Below are positions 18,314 to 26,275 of a DNA stretch of 64,000 nt, piece by piece. Source of the DNA: Bacteroides sp. CAG:1076 (lineage in GTDB: Bacteria > Bacteroidota > Bacteroidia > Bacteroidales > Bacteroidaceae). Where the stretch lies: contig HF993285.1 in assembly GCA_000436795.1 (NCBI GenBank), forward strand, positions 39,824 through 103,823, in the 5' to 3' direction. The notes under the pieces are model-generated. The model had not been told where the DNA came from, did not search any database, and saw nothing but the letters and a program-made list of their open reading frames with translations. Position 1 is the stretch's first letter. Each line of letters opens with the position of its first letter. Position numbers and translations under genes: made by a program.

Positions 18314-18898
18314 TTATTGAGGTGTAAGAATGTATCCAAACGTGACATAACCGATAAATCCGCAGATTACAATCAGAAGAATCGGATTGATTTTATAGCG
18401 GTAGGAAGCGATGAACGTACCGCCAAAAAGCAGAATGCTGGTTAGAATCTGCCAGTTGTATGTACCGAAGTTTTCTCCATTCATCAGAACCAGTGCAGCT
18501 GCTGCCAGCAGTCCGACGACTCCCGGGCGTAATCCCTTGAACACGGAAGCAATAATCGGATGTTTCTGGTATTTCAGAAAGAATTTACTTATCAGCACCA
18601 TCAGAATAAACGACGGCAGTACTACCGAAACGGTGGCAACAGTCGAACCTAAAACGCCTATGGCGTGAGAGTATCCGGCATTAACGACGGCAGAATATCC
18701 CACATAAGTAGCCGAATTAATCCCGATAGGACCGGGAGTCATCTGGCTGATGGCGATAATATCGGTGAATTCTGTAGAGCTGAGCCATTCGTGGCGTGTA
18801 ACGACTTCGCCCTGAATCATGGAAATCATGGCGTAGCCTCCTCCAAAACCGAAGAGGCCGATCTTGAAAAATGTATAGAATAGTTGTAAGAATATCAT
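18314..18898 (-). CDS. Chromate transporter family protein (short CHR), second subunit
   Basis: 194 residues, one CHR domain with five or six membrane helices. The family motifs FGFGGGYAMI (about 16-25) and TPGPIGINSATYVG (about 54-67) are present. Single-domain CHR proteins work as pairs encoded by adjacent genes with opposite membrane orientation, and this gene follows its partner after 2 bp. In some bacteria such pairs export chromate; in anaerobic gut species the natural substrate is not known, so the name reflects family only. Confidence 0.85.
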   Translation of the reverse strand: MIFLQLFYTFFKIGLFGFGGGYAMISMIQGEVVTRHEWLSSTEFTDIIAISQMTPGPIGINSATYVGYSAVVNAGYSHAIGVLGSTVATVSVVLPSFILMVLISKFFLKYQKHPIIASVFKGLRPGVVGLLAAAALVLMNGENFGTYNWQILTSILLFGGTFIASYRYKINPILLIVICGFIGYVTFGYILTPQ

Positions 18899-18900
18899 GG

Positions 18901-19461
18901 TTATTTATTTTCTTCCGTTAAGTTTTGTTTGTCTTTATATCGCCCGTACAGGTAACCGCCCACTCCGCTTAGTATGATGACATAGATAGGAGAGAAGTCG
19001 AGCAGCCAGATAAGCAGTGCAGAAACACAAGGAATCCAGAAGTTATACCGGTTGATTTTGGCTGATTTTGCCATTTTGAAAGTCGGGGCAGCAATCAGTG
19101 CCACTACAGCCGGACGGATTCCCTTAAAGATGTTCTCTACAGCCGGGATATGTTTGAACTGCTGGAAAAACAAGGCAATGGCAAGCATGATGATGAAAGA
19201 AGGAAGAATGGTTCCTAACGCCATCCAGAATGCTCCCCAGAACTTTCTCAGTTTATATCCGATAAAGATAGCAATATTGACGGCAAAAATTCCCGGTACG
19301 GTTTGTGCCAAGGCCATTAAATCGAGGAAATCTTCTCTCGAAATCCATTTTTTTTTGTCTACCAGCTCATTTTCTATCAGGGGAACCATGGCATATCCTC
19401 CCCCGATGGTGAAAGCTCCGATACGGGTAAAAATCAGAAATGATTTGATGTAAAAATTCAT
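18901..19461 (-). CDS. Chromate transporter family protein (short CHR), first subunit
   Basis: 186 residues with a CHR domain: FTIGGGYAMVPLIENELV near the N-terminus and the membrane core through residue 175. The usual PGP motif of the partner is PGIFAVN here. It pairs with the next gene, 2 bp downstream. It begins 18 bp after the stop of the hybrid two-component regulator gene on the same strand, with no terminator between, so read-through from the regulator gene is possible. Confidence 0.83.
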   Translation of the reverse strand: MNFYIKSFLIFTRIGAFTIGGGYAMVPLIENELVDKKKWISREDFLDLMALAQTVPGIFAVNIAIFIGYKLRKFWGAFWMALGTILPSFIIMLAIALFFQQFKHIPAVENIFKGIRPAVVALIAAPTFKMAKSAKINRYNFWIPCVSALLIWLLDFSPIYVIILSGVGGYLYGRYKDKQNLTEENK

Positions 19462-19479
19462 TGTTCTTATAGTTGTTCG

Positions 19480-22400
19480 TTATTCACTCTTTTTATAAAT
19501 GCTGGGCGGTACTCCATAGAATTTCTTGAACGTGTCTGTGAAATACTTGGGGTCGGCAAATCCCATCATGTCGGCCACTTCGGCTACAGTATACTTCTGG
19601 CTTTTGAGCAGCACTGCTGCTTCTTGCATACGTATGTTTCTGATGAAATCATTGGGAGCCATGCCGGTAAGTGCCTTTATCTTGTTGTAAAAGCTGGTAC
19701 GGCTCATGTTCATTCCCGCACAAAGCGTATCTACCGTAAGGTCTTTTCCCAGGTTTTCTTTTACCAGGGTGGTAACCTTTTGCATAAATTCATTGTCCAG
19801 ATTAGTAGGCATATCAATCTCTTCGGGTTTGGCTTCGATGTTGATTGATGCCTGTTGCAGTTTTTTACGTATGATTTCACGGTTTTCCAGTATATTGCTG
19901 ATGTTGGCCTTCAGTACCATCAGGTCGAAAGGCTTGACAATATACATGTCGGCTTTTGTTTCCAGTCCGCGCAGGATATCCTTTTTATCTCCTAAGGCTG
20001 TGAGCAATATTATTGGGATGTGGCTGGTTTCGATGTCTGACTTCAGGGTGCGGCACATGGTTTCTCCATCCATAACCGACATCATCACATCCGATATAAT
20101 AAGGTCGGGCTGCTGGATTTTTATCTTGTCGATAGCTTCCTGACCGTTTTCTGCTCCTTCTACCTGATAAGTGTCCGACAAACTTTTCATCAGGAACAGG
20201 CGGAGGCTGGCATTGTCTTCTACTATCATGATGCGGGGACTGTCGGGGTGTGTCGTTACCTGCAGAGGTTCCACGACGGGCATGACAGGCGAGATGCCGT
20301 CCTGTAGCAGGACTGGTGCCACGCTGCCGTTGTATTCCTCGTTCCGGTACTGGTAGTGTTCGCTCCGGATAGGGAAGCTCAGTTGGAATGTTGTTCCCAC
20401 ATTCTCCGTACTGGTAAAGCTGATCTTACCTTCATGGTTTTTGATCAGACGGTATGTCAGCAGCATGCCTACACCAGAACCTGTGATGAGCTGGTTGGTC
20501 GCATTGCTTCCTCGGAACAGGAATTTGAACAGTTTTTTCTGGTCCTCCTTCGGTATTCCGATGCCAGTATCTTTTATAATCAGTGTCCAGCGGCTTTTGT
20601 TATGTCCGGCTTCTATAATTACACTTCCTCCTTTCGACGTATATTTCAAGGCATTGCTTAGCAGGTTTTGTAAGATGGAATCAATCTTGTTCTGGTCAAT
20701 CCATACTTCCAGACTGCTGAAGCTGCTTTTGTACTGAAAGTCTATTCCTTTCTGCTCGGCATAAGCCTTGAATTGCTGCATATATCCTTGTATATACTGG
20801 TTCAGTTCATGCTGAGTTACCAGTATTCTGGAACTGTACAATTCTTCTTTCTGGAAATTCATGAGGTTGTTTGCCAGTTCGGAAAGGTTGTCTGTACTTT
20901 GTATGGCGAGGTTCAGATTTGTCGTACCTTGTTCCGTCAGTTGTTCGTTTTTCAAAATTTCTCCCAAAGGTGCTTTGATAAGCGTCAGCGGCGTACGGAT
21001 ATCGTGTGCTGTCTGCATGAAGAAATTTATTTTAGCCTGCGATATTTGTTTGTCGCGCCGTATCATCTGGTATCGCATAATGGCATAGCTTATGCCAATG
21101 ATAATCAGGGCATAGAGTACAAAGGCCCAGAATGTCATCCAGATAGGCCGTCCTATGAGAATCTGTATCTCCCGTTCTTCCAGTACTTGATGGTTATCCA
21201 TCAGAATGGCACGTACATGAAGTGTGTAACTTCCCGGTGATAAGTTGGTATATCTTATCAGGTTGTCGCTCGAAGGTGGTGTCCAGTGGTCGTAGAATCC
21301 TTCCAGCTTCCATGTGTACATGATGTTGGACGGATTGTCGAAGTTGATGGACGACACGTTCATCGAGAATGTATTCTGGTCGTAATCCAGTTCTATGCAA
21401 GATGTCTGGTCCAAAGTTTGTGTAAGAGGAGAGCCTTTTTCTCCCGGATGCACGGTGCGGTACATGATACTTAAATCGGAAAAGATCATGTGACTGGTAA
21501 AGGTCCTTGGTAGTTGGATGCTGTCGGGAAGTACTATCACTCCTTCGTTGCTTCCAAAAATCATATATCCGTCGCTTGTATGGATGGCGGCATTGGGGTT
21601 AAAGCTGGAAGCCAGTAATCCCTGCTCTTTAGTCCAGTTGGTAAAGGTATCAGCTTTTGTATCGAAAAAGGACAGTCCGTTTTCTGTACCAAGATACAGA
21701 TTACCGTTTCTGTCGGGCACGATACTGTAAATGTTATTGCTGATAAGTCCACAGTTCTCATCGTAATATCGGGTTACTTTTTTGGTGTGGTTATCATAAA
21801 TAAACAGTCCGTTGCCGTAGGTTCCGAAATAAGTATAATTTTTCGCCGGATCGTTGTATATCATATTGATACACTGTATGTCGAAATTCGTTTCGAAAGG
21901 AATTACTTTATTGTTCCGTTTGTCGAAGATAAACAGATTGTTGATTGTTCCTATCCATAACGAATGTTCGTCTTTTTGTGCGATGCAGGTAATGGGGTAT
22001 CCTACATTATATTCACATACTTCCTGATTGGTCGGGTTGTATGATTTCAGCCGGTAGAATCCTCCAATCCAGATAAGGTTTTCGTTGTCGCGGTAAATGC
22101 TGCGAATGTATTTATCGGGGCCTTCTCCTTGTCGGATATCCTTCTGCCGGAAGAAAGTAACTTCGTGTGTTCTCTTGTTTATTCTGTAGATTCCAGACAT
22201 ATATCCTCCGGCGAGAATGATTCCGGGACTACTTTCACACAAAGATGTAAATATATGATTCTCGCTTTGGTCTGCATTGGGAGTTTGTGATGAATGAAAA
22301 TTAATCCATCTGTTTTCGCTTACGTCGAAGTAGCATACTCCGTTACTCGTCGCATACCATGAGTCGCCGTCAGAGTCTTCCATGATACCGTTGATGCAGT

Positions 22401-23460
22401 TGTTTACAAGCGAATTTGTATAATTGGCCGAATGCATGAACCATTCGTATGCCGGATATTTTTCGGTATAGATTGTTATGCCGGTAGGATAGATCACATT
22501 CCAGATACGGTTGGCATTGTCCATGTAGATATCTTTGATGATGCTTCCGTTCATTTTATTGGGACGCCGAGTATCTTCTTTCAAGAACTGAACAAGTTTC
22601 TGCTTCTCGAGGTCGAGTTTGTATACTCCATCTCCATCGGTTGCAATAAGAAGGACATTCTTTTCTTTTTTGCTGGGGATAATCTTGTTTATACCGATAT
22701 CCTTCATGGTATTGCCCGTGTTGCTTACCTGCTGGCTTTGCGTATCGTAGATAAATAGTTTATCCAACAGTGTGTTGACAACCAGCTGTTTTGATGGCTT
22801 GTTGTAGTAAATGTAATCTATCAGATGTACATCTGGCAGGTTGATTTTCTTTATATTGATTAGTCGTTTGTTCTTTAGTTGTGCTTCGTATAGCTGGTGT
22901 TCGGATGCCAAATAGTATTTGTTGCCTTCTGCATGAGTTATACAGACAATATTGTCTGGAATGCCCGGTGATAACTGGTAGCTTTCATCATTGTAGTAAT
23001 TGAATATGTATTGATACTGGTTTACACAGAACCAGATGTTGTTTTCCCAATCCATATAAATATTGGAAATGGGCATTTTCTTTAGTTGTGAGAATTCAGC
23101 CTTGAAATCGAATACAAGCTGAAAAGAATCTTTTTGCTCGTCATATCGGAATATGAGTCCGTCCTTACCTGCTTCCCAAATATTATTTTCTTTGTCTGTA
23201 TAGAGAAAATTCAGATTCGGGTAAAAGCTGAGAGGACTTTTATGATGATTGAGTTGATAATGCTTAAACTGTTTTCCATTATATCGGTCCAGACCTTTAT
23301 GTGTGAGAATCCACATATAGTTCTGTTTATCTTGCTGTATGGATAAGACTCTTCGGCTGCTGAGTCCATTCTCCATATTGATGTATTCAAATATTTGGGC
23401 TTGTAGCGGAAAGAAAAACGATAGTAATAAGCACGCTGTAATAAGAATAGTTCGTTTCAT
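19480..23460 (-). CDS. Hybrid two-component system (sensor kinase, receiver and AraC domains)
   Basis: A complete one-protein signalling system of 1326 residues. The ATG at 23460 was chosen because it begins a signal peptide (MKRTILITACLLLSFFFPLQ) and because a consensus promoter at 23494-23524 lies downstream of an alternative in-frame start at 23523. Order: periplasmic propeller repeats (about 30-690), Y_Y_Y domain (about 700-765), a membrane helix (about 773-797), HisKA with phospho-acceptor in AHDIRTPLTL (about 818), HATPase, receiver with SDVMM (Asp about 1121) and AraC-type DNA-binding domain (about 1230-1325, ending YGVPPSIYKK). Such proteins usually control adjacent polysaccharide-utilisation genes, yet none is here; the nearest genes are the chromate-family pair and the M56 gene. 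Confidence 0.93.
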   Translation of the reverse strand: MKRTILITACLLLSFFFPLQAQIFEYINMENGLSSRRVLSIQQDKQNYMWILTHKGLDRYNGKQFKHYQLNHHKSPLSFYPNLNFLYTDKENNIWEAGKDGLIFRYDEQKDSFQLVFDFKAEFSQLKKMPISNIYMDWENNIWFCVNQYQYIFNYYNDESYQLSPGIPDNIVCITHAEGNKYYLASEHQLYEAQLKNKRLINIKKINLPDVHLIDYIYYNKPSKQLVVNTLLDKLFIYDTQSQQVSNTGNTMKDIGINKIIPSKKEKNVLLIATDGDGVYKLDLEKQKLVQFLKEDTRRPNKMNGSIIKDIYMDNANRIWNVIYPTGITIYTEKYPAYEWFMHSANYTNSLVNNCINGIMEDSDGDSWYATSNGVCYFDVSENRWINFHSSQTPNADQSENHIFTSLCESSPGIILAGGYMSGIYRINKRTHEVTFFRQKDIRQGEGPDKYIRSIYRDNENLIWIGGFYRLKSYNPTNQEVCEYNVGYPITCIAQKDEHSLWIGTINNLFIFDKRNNKVIPFETNFDIQCINMIYNDPAKNYTYFGTYGNGLFIYDNHTKKVTRYYDENCGLISNNIYSIVPDRNGNLYLGTENGLSFFDTKADTFTNWTKEQGLLASSFNPNAAIHTSDGYMIFGSNEGVIVLPDSIQLPRTFTSHMIFSDLSIMYRTVHPGEKGSPLTQTLDQTSCIELDYDQNTFSMNVSSINFDNPSNIMYTWKLEGFYDHWTPPSSDNLIRYTNLSPGSYTLHVRAILMDNHQVLEEREIQILIGRPIWMTFWAFVLYALIIIGISYAIMRYQMIRRDKQISQAKINFFMQTAHDIRTPLTLIKAPLGEILKNEQLTEQGTTNLNLAIQSTDNLSELANNLMNFQKEELYSSRILVTQHELNQYIQGYMQQFKAYAEQKGIDFQYKSSFSSLEVWIDQNKIDSILQNLLSNALKYTSKGGSVIIEAGHNKSRWTLIIKDTGIGIPKEDQKKLFKFLFRGSNATNQLITGSGVGMLLTYRLIKNHEGKISFTSTENVGTTFQLSFPIRSEHYQYRNEEYNGSVAPVLLQDGISPVMPVVEPLQVTTHPDSPRIMIVEDNASLRLFLMKSLSDTYQVEGAENGQEAIDKIKIQQPDLIISDVMMSVMDGETMCRTLKSDIETSHIPIILLTALGDKKDILRGLETKADMYIVKPFDLMVLKANISNILENREIIRKKLQQASINIEAKPEEIDMPTNLDNEFMQKVTTLVKENLGKDLTVDTLCAGMNMSRTSFYNKIKALTGMAPNDFIRNIRMQEAAVLLKSQKYTVAEVADMMGFADPKYFTDTFKKFYGVPPSIYKKSE

Positions 23461-23493
23461 TATTATTGGTTTTATTCCGAGGGTGATATTGTG

Positions 23494-23524
23494 CAAATGT
23501 CGTGAAAAAGGCTGATTTCTCAAA
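23494..23524 (-). promoter_or_regulatory. Promoter of the hybrid two-component gene
   Basis: TTTG (23521-23524), exactly 19 bp, then GACATTTG (23494-23501) on the minus strand: the Bacteroides pattern with one mismatch in the -7 box. It fixes the regulator start at 23460. Confidence 0.65.
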
Positions 23525-23543
23525 GCAAAATGAGAGAAAATAA

Positions 23544-23576
23544 AAAAAGGCTGTCTTTCAAAACAGCCTCTTTTAA
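23544..23576 (-). terminator. Terminator after the M56 gene
   Basis: Stem AAAAGGCTGT / ACAGCCTCTTTT around 23546-23574 with an A-run on its plus-strand left side, which is a U-tract in the minus-strand transcript. It separates the BlaI-M56 operon from the hybrid two-component gene. Confidence 0.75.
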
Positions 23577-23640
23577 AAGAAAATATGACGTTATTTGTCT
23601 TTTCTGTACGTGCTCTTCAATAAAACGCAAGCACATTTAT

Positions 23641-25527
23641 TCACTTTTTTCGGGTGGTGATGAGGATAACTCCGTTTTTTCCTTTCTGACCGTATTTGGC
23701 CGTAGCTGACACATCTTTTAATACGGTGATCGATTCAATGTTTTCCGGATCGAGTTTTTTCATCGTTTCGGTTGAGACTTCCGTATCGTCTATCATTACC
23801 ATCGGCGATACTCCTTCTTTTCCCAAGCCATCCTTGCCGTTCTGATGCATCTGGATGGTCGGTACATCGGCCGGAGTGTCCGAGTCTGTACCATAAGCCA
23901 CTACTACCACATCATTCTTTCCTGCCTGCGGCTTATTTTTGGAACCCTCCAGCGCGAAAGTGACCGGCAGGGTGAATTTCACGGCAACCGCCTGACCGTC
24001 CTGCATGCCCGGTTTCCATTTCGGCATAGTGCCAATCACCCGGATAGCTTCCGCATCCAGCCACGGGTCGACCGGCCGAAGTACGTGGAGGTCGCTCAGC
24101 GAACCGTCCTTCTGCACGATGAACTGTACGATGACCCGTCCTTGCTTACCGGCTTCCTGGGCTTTGGTAGGATACTTAAGATTGCGTGCCATAAACTTCA
24201 GACATTCCTTCATGCCACCTGGATATGCCGGCATTTGTTCCACAACGTCAAAGGTCCGGTCGTTCGAAGCCACAGCTTGTGGGCTGGGGGATACGACTTT
24301 TAAGTCTTGTCCTCCATTGTTGGCTGTCAGTCGGATAGTCTGGTCGGTCTTTTTCAGGCAGTCTGCGACAGACAGTGTGACTGCATCCATACCAATGTAG
24401 ACCACTTGAAGCTGTTGGTCGGTTCCGGCTTCCAGCGTGAAGTTGCCCTCTGTGTCTGTTACCGTACCCTTGGTAGTGTTTACGATGAGTACGGTAGCTC
24501 CTATTACGGGCTTCCCTTTTTCGTCTACCACTTTCATCTTCAGTGTAGCTTTTTCTACGGGCGTTGACACATTTTTATCGGCATATTTTTTCATAACTTC
24601 CGATAAATCATTAACTTTGATATTTGAAATCTCGTCCAGTGGTTGGGAGATTTCAGGGCGGGCAAAGGCAGCCATCGTGACAGCAGCCAACGGAAGTACG
24701 TAGAGGTACTTAGCACGTGCCCATGGATTGGATTTTTTTCGAATCATCATAGTGATACGTTTTTTAAGTGAACTGTGATTAAAGCTGTTGGCAATAGAGT
24801 AGAGCCTTGCGCCAACGGCTTTTTTTATTAATAACATTTGATATTCTTTTGCGTTAATGCCCTGACGGAGTACTTCTTCATCGGCTTCATATTCGTGAAT
24901 GTTCTGCAACTCTTGTCTGAGTAGCCAGATGGCTGGATTGAACCATTGCGTCCAAGCACAAAGTTCTGTTAGCAGCAAATCCCATGAATGATGGTGACGG
25001 ATGTGGGCCAGTTCGTGTACAAGTATGTGATGCCCGTTTTCTTTCAGGTCTGTTTCTGAGATTACGATGTACCGCATCCAACTGAAAGGGGCAATGTTGC
25101 GTTGGTGTATCATCAGGCAGACGCCGTGGTCCAGTTTTTTACATCGGCTGTGTCGAATGAGGTAGAGCATCCGTCCCAGTGACCAAAGGTGGCGGGTTAT
25201 GACAAATAGTAATCCGGCAAAATATCCTAATACCAGTCCTTCCTGCCAGCGGAACGAATGAGTGTTTTCTCCTATTACTGTTGCTCCGTTGTTCCATTGG
25301 TACATCAACAGTAAATCTTCCATCGACATGACTTGTGTGTTTATTGGAGAGGCTTCTTTTACCGTAACTTGTATTAGTGGCAACAGGCACGAAAGCAGCA
25401 TAACTCCCAGCAATGCTATCCGGTTGAAGCGGTGGAAAGTTTCCTTGCTGAGCAGCATGCGGTAAAATAAGTAGAACGCTGCAAGGCAGACAGCCGATTT
25501 GAATATATAGACTAAAAAGGATCCCAT
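23641..25527 (-). CDS. BlaR1-type M56 metallopeptidase fused to TonB C-terminal and plug domains
   Basis: 628 residues. Residues 1-290 form a BlaR1/MecR1-like membrane protease with several helices and the zinc motif HELAH (His171, Glu172, His175), then a helix at about 268-290. The exported remainder holds a carboxypeptidase-regulatory-like beta domain (about 325-385, VVDEKGKPVIGATVL and GTVTDTEGNFTL), a TonB C-terminal domain (about 435-530, YPGGMKECLKFMARNLKYP) and a segment like the plug of SusC-type receptors (about 570-628, ENIESITVLKDVSATAKYG and GVILITTRK). It follows blaI by 13 bp. Family knowledge suggests it senses an envelope signal and cleaves the BlaI repressor. The TonB and plug parts suggest contact with outer membrane transporters; this is inference. 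No beta-lactamase gene is adjacent. Confidence 0.85.
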   Translation of the reverse strand: MGSFLVYIFKSAVCLAAFYLFYRMLLSKETFHRFNRIALLGVMLLSCLLPLIQVTVKEASPINTQVMSMEDLLLMYQWNNGATVIGENTHSFRWQEGLVLGYFAGLLFVITRHLWSLGRMLYLIRHSRCKKLDHGVCLMIHQRNIAPFSWMRYIVISETDLKENGHHILVHELAHIRHHHSWDLLLTELCAWTQWFNPAIWLLRQELQNIHEYEADEEVLRQGINAKEYQMLLIKKAVGARLYSIANSFNHSSLKKRITMMIRKKSNPWARAKYLYVLPLAAVTMAAFARPEISQPLDEISNIKVNDLSEVMKKYADKNVSTPVEKATLKMKVVDEKGKPVIGATVLIVNTTKGTVTDTEGNFTLEAGTDQQLQVVYIGMDAVTLSVADCLKKTDQTIRLTANNGGQDLKVVSPSPQAVASNDRTFDVVEQMPAYPGGMKECLKFMARNLKYPTKAQEAGKQGRVIVQFIVQKDGSLSDLHVLRPVDPWLDAEAIRVIGTMPKWKPGMQDGQAVAVKFTLPVTFALEGSKNKPQAGKNDVVVVAYGTDSDTPADVPTIQMHQNGKDGLGKEGVSPMVMIDDTEVSTETMKKLDPENIESITVLKDVSATAKYGQKGKNGVILITTRKK

Positions 25528-25540
25528 AAGCAGAAAGGTT

Positions 25541-25915
25541 TTATTGTGGCTTTTCGTGCTGCCCTTCTTCTACCTGACGGATGAGCTCTTTGAGTTCCTC
25601 TACCGAGATGTCCTCTTCCTTCACCAGTGAAGAAACGGCACCTAAAAATGAATTGTTGAAGTATTTGCGAATAACTCCCCGCAGGGTTTTCCGTCGGAAT
25701 TCTTCTTCCGATACTGTGGCATAATACTGGTAGGTATTACCGAATGCTGTGTGCGACAGGTAACCTTTCTCTTCCAGGCCTCGTACAATGGTTGACAAGG
25801 TATTGAAATGTGGCCGTGGCTCTTCGTAGAGTTCTACCAGCTGCTTGACAAACATGGGGCCTTTTTCCCAGAAAAATCCCATGATTTCTTCTTCTTTGGT
25901 GGTAAGTGTTTTCAT
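25541..25915 (-). CDS. blaI: BlaI/MecI-family transcriptional repressor
   Basis: 124 residues with the Penicillinase_R winged-helix layout: KEEEIMGFFWEKGPMFVKQL, recognition-helix region FNTLSTIVRGLEEKGYL (about 37-53), wing GNTYQYYATVSEEEFRR and a dimerisation C-terminus. Such repressors bind as dimers to palindromes and are inactivated through the partner M56 protease, which is encoded 13 bp downstream. Three 17-bp palindromes just upstream (25944-26002) fit autoregulation. It need not concern beta-lactams: in Bacteroidetes this pair often controls unrelated envelope functions. Confidence 0.88.
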   Translation of the reverse strand: MKTLTTKEEEIMGFFWEKGPMFVKQLVELYEEPRPHFNTLSTIVRGLEEKGYLSHTAFGNTYQYYATVSEEEFRRKTLRGVIRKYFNNSFLGAVSSLVKEEDISVEELKELIRQVEEGQHEKPQ

Positions 25916-25943
25916 ATCTGTTTAGTTTGATTATTACAAAGAA

Positions 25944-26002
25944 CTAAAACTTTTAGTTTATAAACTAATATTTATAGTTAAATAACTAAAATGTTTAGTT
26001 TT
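25944..26002. promoter_or_regulatory. Array of three 17-bp palindromes, probable BlaI operators
   Basis: Three dyads start at 25944, 25965 and 25986, a pitch of exactly 21 bp: AACTAAAACTTTTAGTT (perfect), AACTAATATTTATAGTT (imperfect) and AACTAAAATGTTTAGTT (one mismatch). They lie 29-87 bp upstream of the repressor start codon, where its promoter must be. Two-turn spacing would place repressor dimers on one face of the helix. Confidence 0.7.
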
Positions 26003-26210
26003 TCTTCTTCAGTTTCGTCTAATTATTTCTGCTTTAGGTTTGTTTGATGGGATTTTTCTCTTTCTCTCTTCCTGTATGTTTAGATTTGGCTTTCAATCGG
26101 TTTGCATGAGAACTTATTCTTTTCCTTGATATGAAGCTTGTAAAATATCGAGTAGAATTGTGCTATTGGGAATGAGTAAAATCAGAATACGTCTGATTGG
26201 GATAGACGTA

Positions 26211-26250
26211 AAAAAGGCCATCTCAAATTTGAATTTAAGATGGCCTTTCA
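26211..26250 (-). terminator. purL terminator
   Basis: AAAGGCCATCT (26213-26223) pairs with AGATGGCCTTT (26238-26248), with an A-run to its left on the plus strand that becomes the U-tract of the minus-strand transcript. Confidence 0.8.
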
Positions 26251-26275
26251 CTATTTGTAAGAAAGAATTGTATCT

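Larger units (their letters stand above)
25916..26275. other. Gene-free stretch between purL and blaI
   Basis: Contains the blaI control region (25944-26002) and the purL terminator (26211-26250). Between them, 26003-26210, I see no coding frame, promoter with good spacing or notable repeat. Confidence 0.65.

Noticed and set aside
23641-25915. Possible inducible beta-lactam resistance locus (BlaI/BlaR1)
   Set aside because: No beta-lactamase or alternative penicillin-binding protein gene is adjacent, and the sensor part carries TonB and plug domains instead of a penicillin-binding domain.
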